Source: Mariniphaga sp. (lineage in GTDB: Bacteria > Bacteroidota > Bacteroidia > Bacteroidales > Prolixibacteraceae). Taken from it: a DNA stretch of 64,000 nucleotides. The translations under genes and the position numbers were made by a program. The notes under the pieces are model-generated. The model was not told where the DNA came from. It did no database searches and saw only the letters and a list, made by a program, of their open reading frames with translations. Each line of letters opens with the position of its first letter. Position 1 is the stretch's first letter. Location: contig JAGXGA010000048.1 of NCBI GenBank assembly GCA_024636975.1, positions 1-64,000 on the forward strand, given 5' to 3'. Of this stretch, positions 62,691 through 64,000 are shown one piece after another.

Positions 62691-64000
62691 TCATTCCGAC
62701 CACCATCCTTCTATTTCCTTTTTTAGCTCTTCCACTTTTTCCGGAACTGATTCTGCCAGATTATTCATTTCAAACGGGTCGTTTCTTATATTAAATAATT
62801 CAACTTGTGCATCTGATTTATTGATTTTATCGGGCACAATGAGTTTAAACGGTGGTTGAATGACCATACGGTAGTATAAACTCGAATCAATAGTGCTAAA
62901 ATCGTGGGCAAATGTTTCGGCAAAAATCATTTTCCGGTTATTTATTGCAGCTGAGTCAAGAACATTAATTCCCTGTAAACTGGCCGGTGGATCAATACCA
63001 CAAATACCATAAATGGTTGTTGCAATATCAATACTGCTAACGACATCGGTTTCATTCGTTTCGGGATCAATCATTCCTTTCCAGCGGAAAATAATGGGAG
63101 TTCTGATACCCATTTCGTAAGGTTCGCGTTTTGAACGGGGTGCATAAACATTCATTTTATCTGGATCCTGTATCCAGCCATTATCGCAGACATACACAAA
63201 CAAGGTGTTTTGGCTAAGACCTTTTTGCTCCACATAATCCATCAGCTGCCCGCAGGTTATATCAAACCACTCGCACATGGCCCAGTAATTTGCCACTGCT
63301 TCGGAGGGGGCAACCCGAAGGTATTTTTGTTTCAGGCTATCGGGTGGGTTGTGCGGTGCATGTGGTAAAAAAGGTGCGTACCATAAATAAAAAGGAGTGT
63401 TATGCTTTTTGGCAGAATCGATAAAACGATAAACGACATCGAGGCCTTCCCTGCCAATTTTTAGCCCTTCGTCGCCATGCCTGCCACCACGAGCGGGATC
63501 TCCGTGGGTCATGCCTTCATCAAATCCGCCACTGGTATAACTACCAGGCCACCATTTACCTGTTTGCAGTGATGTATAGTCGTATTCTCCCAAAACATCG
63601 GCAATAGTTTCCATCTCTTCAAACTTTGCTACATAAGGCCTGTAATGCTCCATACGTTCCTGCAACCATTCCGATGAATACTTCCTTTCATCAGAAGAGA
63701 AAACCGGATCGTTTCCCAGAATACCATGCTGATGAGGATAGAGGCCGGTGGCAATGGAAGCCAGTGCCGGACTGCAAAGAGGTGCGGTAGTGTATCCGTG
63801 TGTAAACGTTAAACCCTGAGCTGCCAGTTGGTCAAGCCGGGGCGTTTGAATGTATTCATGCCCCATAAAGCTATAATCGGTCCAGCTCTGATCGTCAGAG
63901 ATTATAAGCACAATATTGGGTCTTTCTGAATTTTCTGATTTCTTGTGTCTGTTAAATGAACATGCTGAACACAACAGAACGAAAAACAGAAAAATAATTC
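62691..64000 (-). CDS. Sulfatase with variant active-site signature (5' end outside window)
   Basis: At least 436 aa in view. Reading to the edge gives a lipoprotein signal 'IIFLFFVLLCSAC' whose start codon is past 64000; a TTG at 63974 inside it is not the start. Sulfatase S1 core: 'NIVLIISDDQSWTDYSFMG' (metal Asp pair), 'YTTAPLCSPALASIATG', 'FVYVCDNGWIQDP' (Asp-Asn). The formylglycine motif should be C-x-P/A-x-R; here it reads C-S-P-A-L, Leu replacing Arg. 'GIRTPIIFRWKG' and 'LFNIRNDPFEMNNLAE' close the domain. First visible gene of the operon; substrate probably a sulfated sugar of the same polysaccharide. Confidence 0.88.
   Translation of the reverse strand, partial: IIFLFFVLLCSACSFNRHKKSENSERPNIVLIISDDQSWTDYSFMGHEYIQTPRLDQLAAQGLTFTHGYTTAPLCSPALASIATGLYPHQHGILGNDPVFSSDERKYSSEWLQERMEHYRPYVAKFEEMETIADVLGEYDYTSLQTGKWWPGSYTSGGFDEGMTHGDPARGGRHGDEGLKIGREGLDVVYRFIDSAKKHNTPFYLWYAPFLPHAPHNPPDSLKQKYLRVAPSEAVANYWAMCEWFDITCGQLMDYVEQKGLSQNTLFVYVCDNGWIQDPDKMNVYAPRSKREPYEMGIRTPIIFRWKGMIDPETNETDVVSSIDIATTIYGICGIDPPASLQGINVLDSAAINNRKMIFAETFAHDFSTIDSSLYYRMVIQPPFKLIVPDKINKSDAQVELFNIRNDPFEMNNLAESVPEKVEELKKEIEGWWSE

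Noticed and set aside
63974-64000. TTG at 63974 as start of the last sulfatase
   Set aside because: The frame stays open to the window edge and encodes the hydrophobic part of a lipoprotein signal, so the true start lies outside.

Overview
The window is chromosomal DNA of a member of the Bacteroidota, most likely a marine, polysaccharide-degrading lineage such as the Marinilabiliales/Prolixibacteraceae; the lineage is inferred from gene content, not from a marker gene. Supporting signs are moderately AT-rich DNA, promoters of the Bacteroidota form TTTG-N19..21-TAnnTTTG instead of -35/-10 boxes, no clear Shine-Dalgarno sequences, very long PAS-rich hybrid histidine kinases, and a polysaccharide-utilisation operon with sulfatases and alpha-L-rhamnosidases. 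No rRNA, tRNA or CRISPR array was found.

Layout. 1-640: the 5' end of a leftward transposase gene (IS110-family by its N-terminus, cut by the window edge) and an intergenic stretch rich in repeats. 644-11720: mostly housekeeping genes: DUF486 membrane protein, malic enzyme-phosphotransacetylase fusion, secreted Gfo/Idh/MocA oxidoreductase, recR, a glycosyltransferase fused to a glycosylphosphotransferase-like region, GNAT acetyltransferase, an HsdR-N nuclease-domain protein, and a tight amn-holA-rhomboid operon. 11931-17928: a membrane AraC-type regulator followed by five co-directional genes (envelope barrel protein, Acg-type nitroreductase, DUF6544, HExxH membrane protein, hydrolase-like lipoprotein). 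18123-25072: VOC protein, an RHH/MazF toxin-antitoxin pair, class I fumarase, secreted esterase and a large TPR protein.

25204-29258 is accessory: a truncated CheB methylesterase, an NTP_transf_5 nucleotidyltransferase, a PqqD-HprK-like kinase and, 9 nt upstream of the kinase, a 30-codon ORF that could be a peptide substrate. This resembles the kinase/nucleotidyltransferase tailoring modules of some RiPP systems and is my main candidate for an undescribed system. 29259-44800 is a 15.5-kb run of five signalling genes: an AAA-ATPase/TPR histidine kinase, a nine-PAS hybrid kinase, a GAF/PAS kinase, a single-domain response regulator and a triple-receiver hybrid kinase; the last three overlap and are probably translationally coupled.

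45159-51232 holds an exo/endonuclease-phosphatase family protein, a UbiB/ABC1 kinase, DUF1206, a DUF2975/HTH pair and an NmrA-type oxidoreductase, separated by unusual repeats: a degenerate minisatellite, a nine-unit 11-bp array with internal strand switch, and a three-hairpin palindromic element. 51403-64000 is one leftward operon of polysaccharide degradation: alginate-lyase-fold enzyme, heparinase II/III-type lyase, alpha-glucuronidase-like lipoprotein, a sulfatase/GH78 rhamnosidase fusion, a GH106-like protein and a sulfatase with an unusual active-site signature. Uronate lyases, rhamnosidases and sulfatases together point to a sulfated rhamnose/uronic-acid glycan such as ulvan. The operon continues beyond the right edge, where SusC/D genes would be expected.
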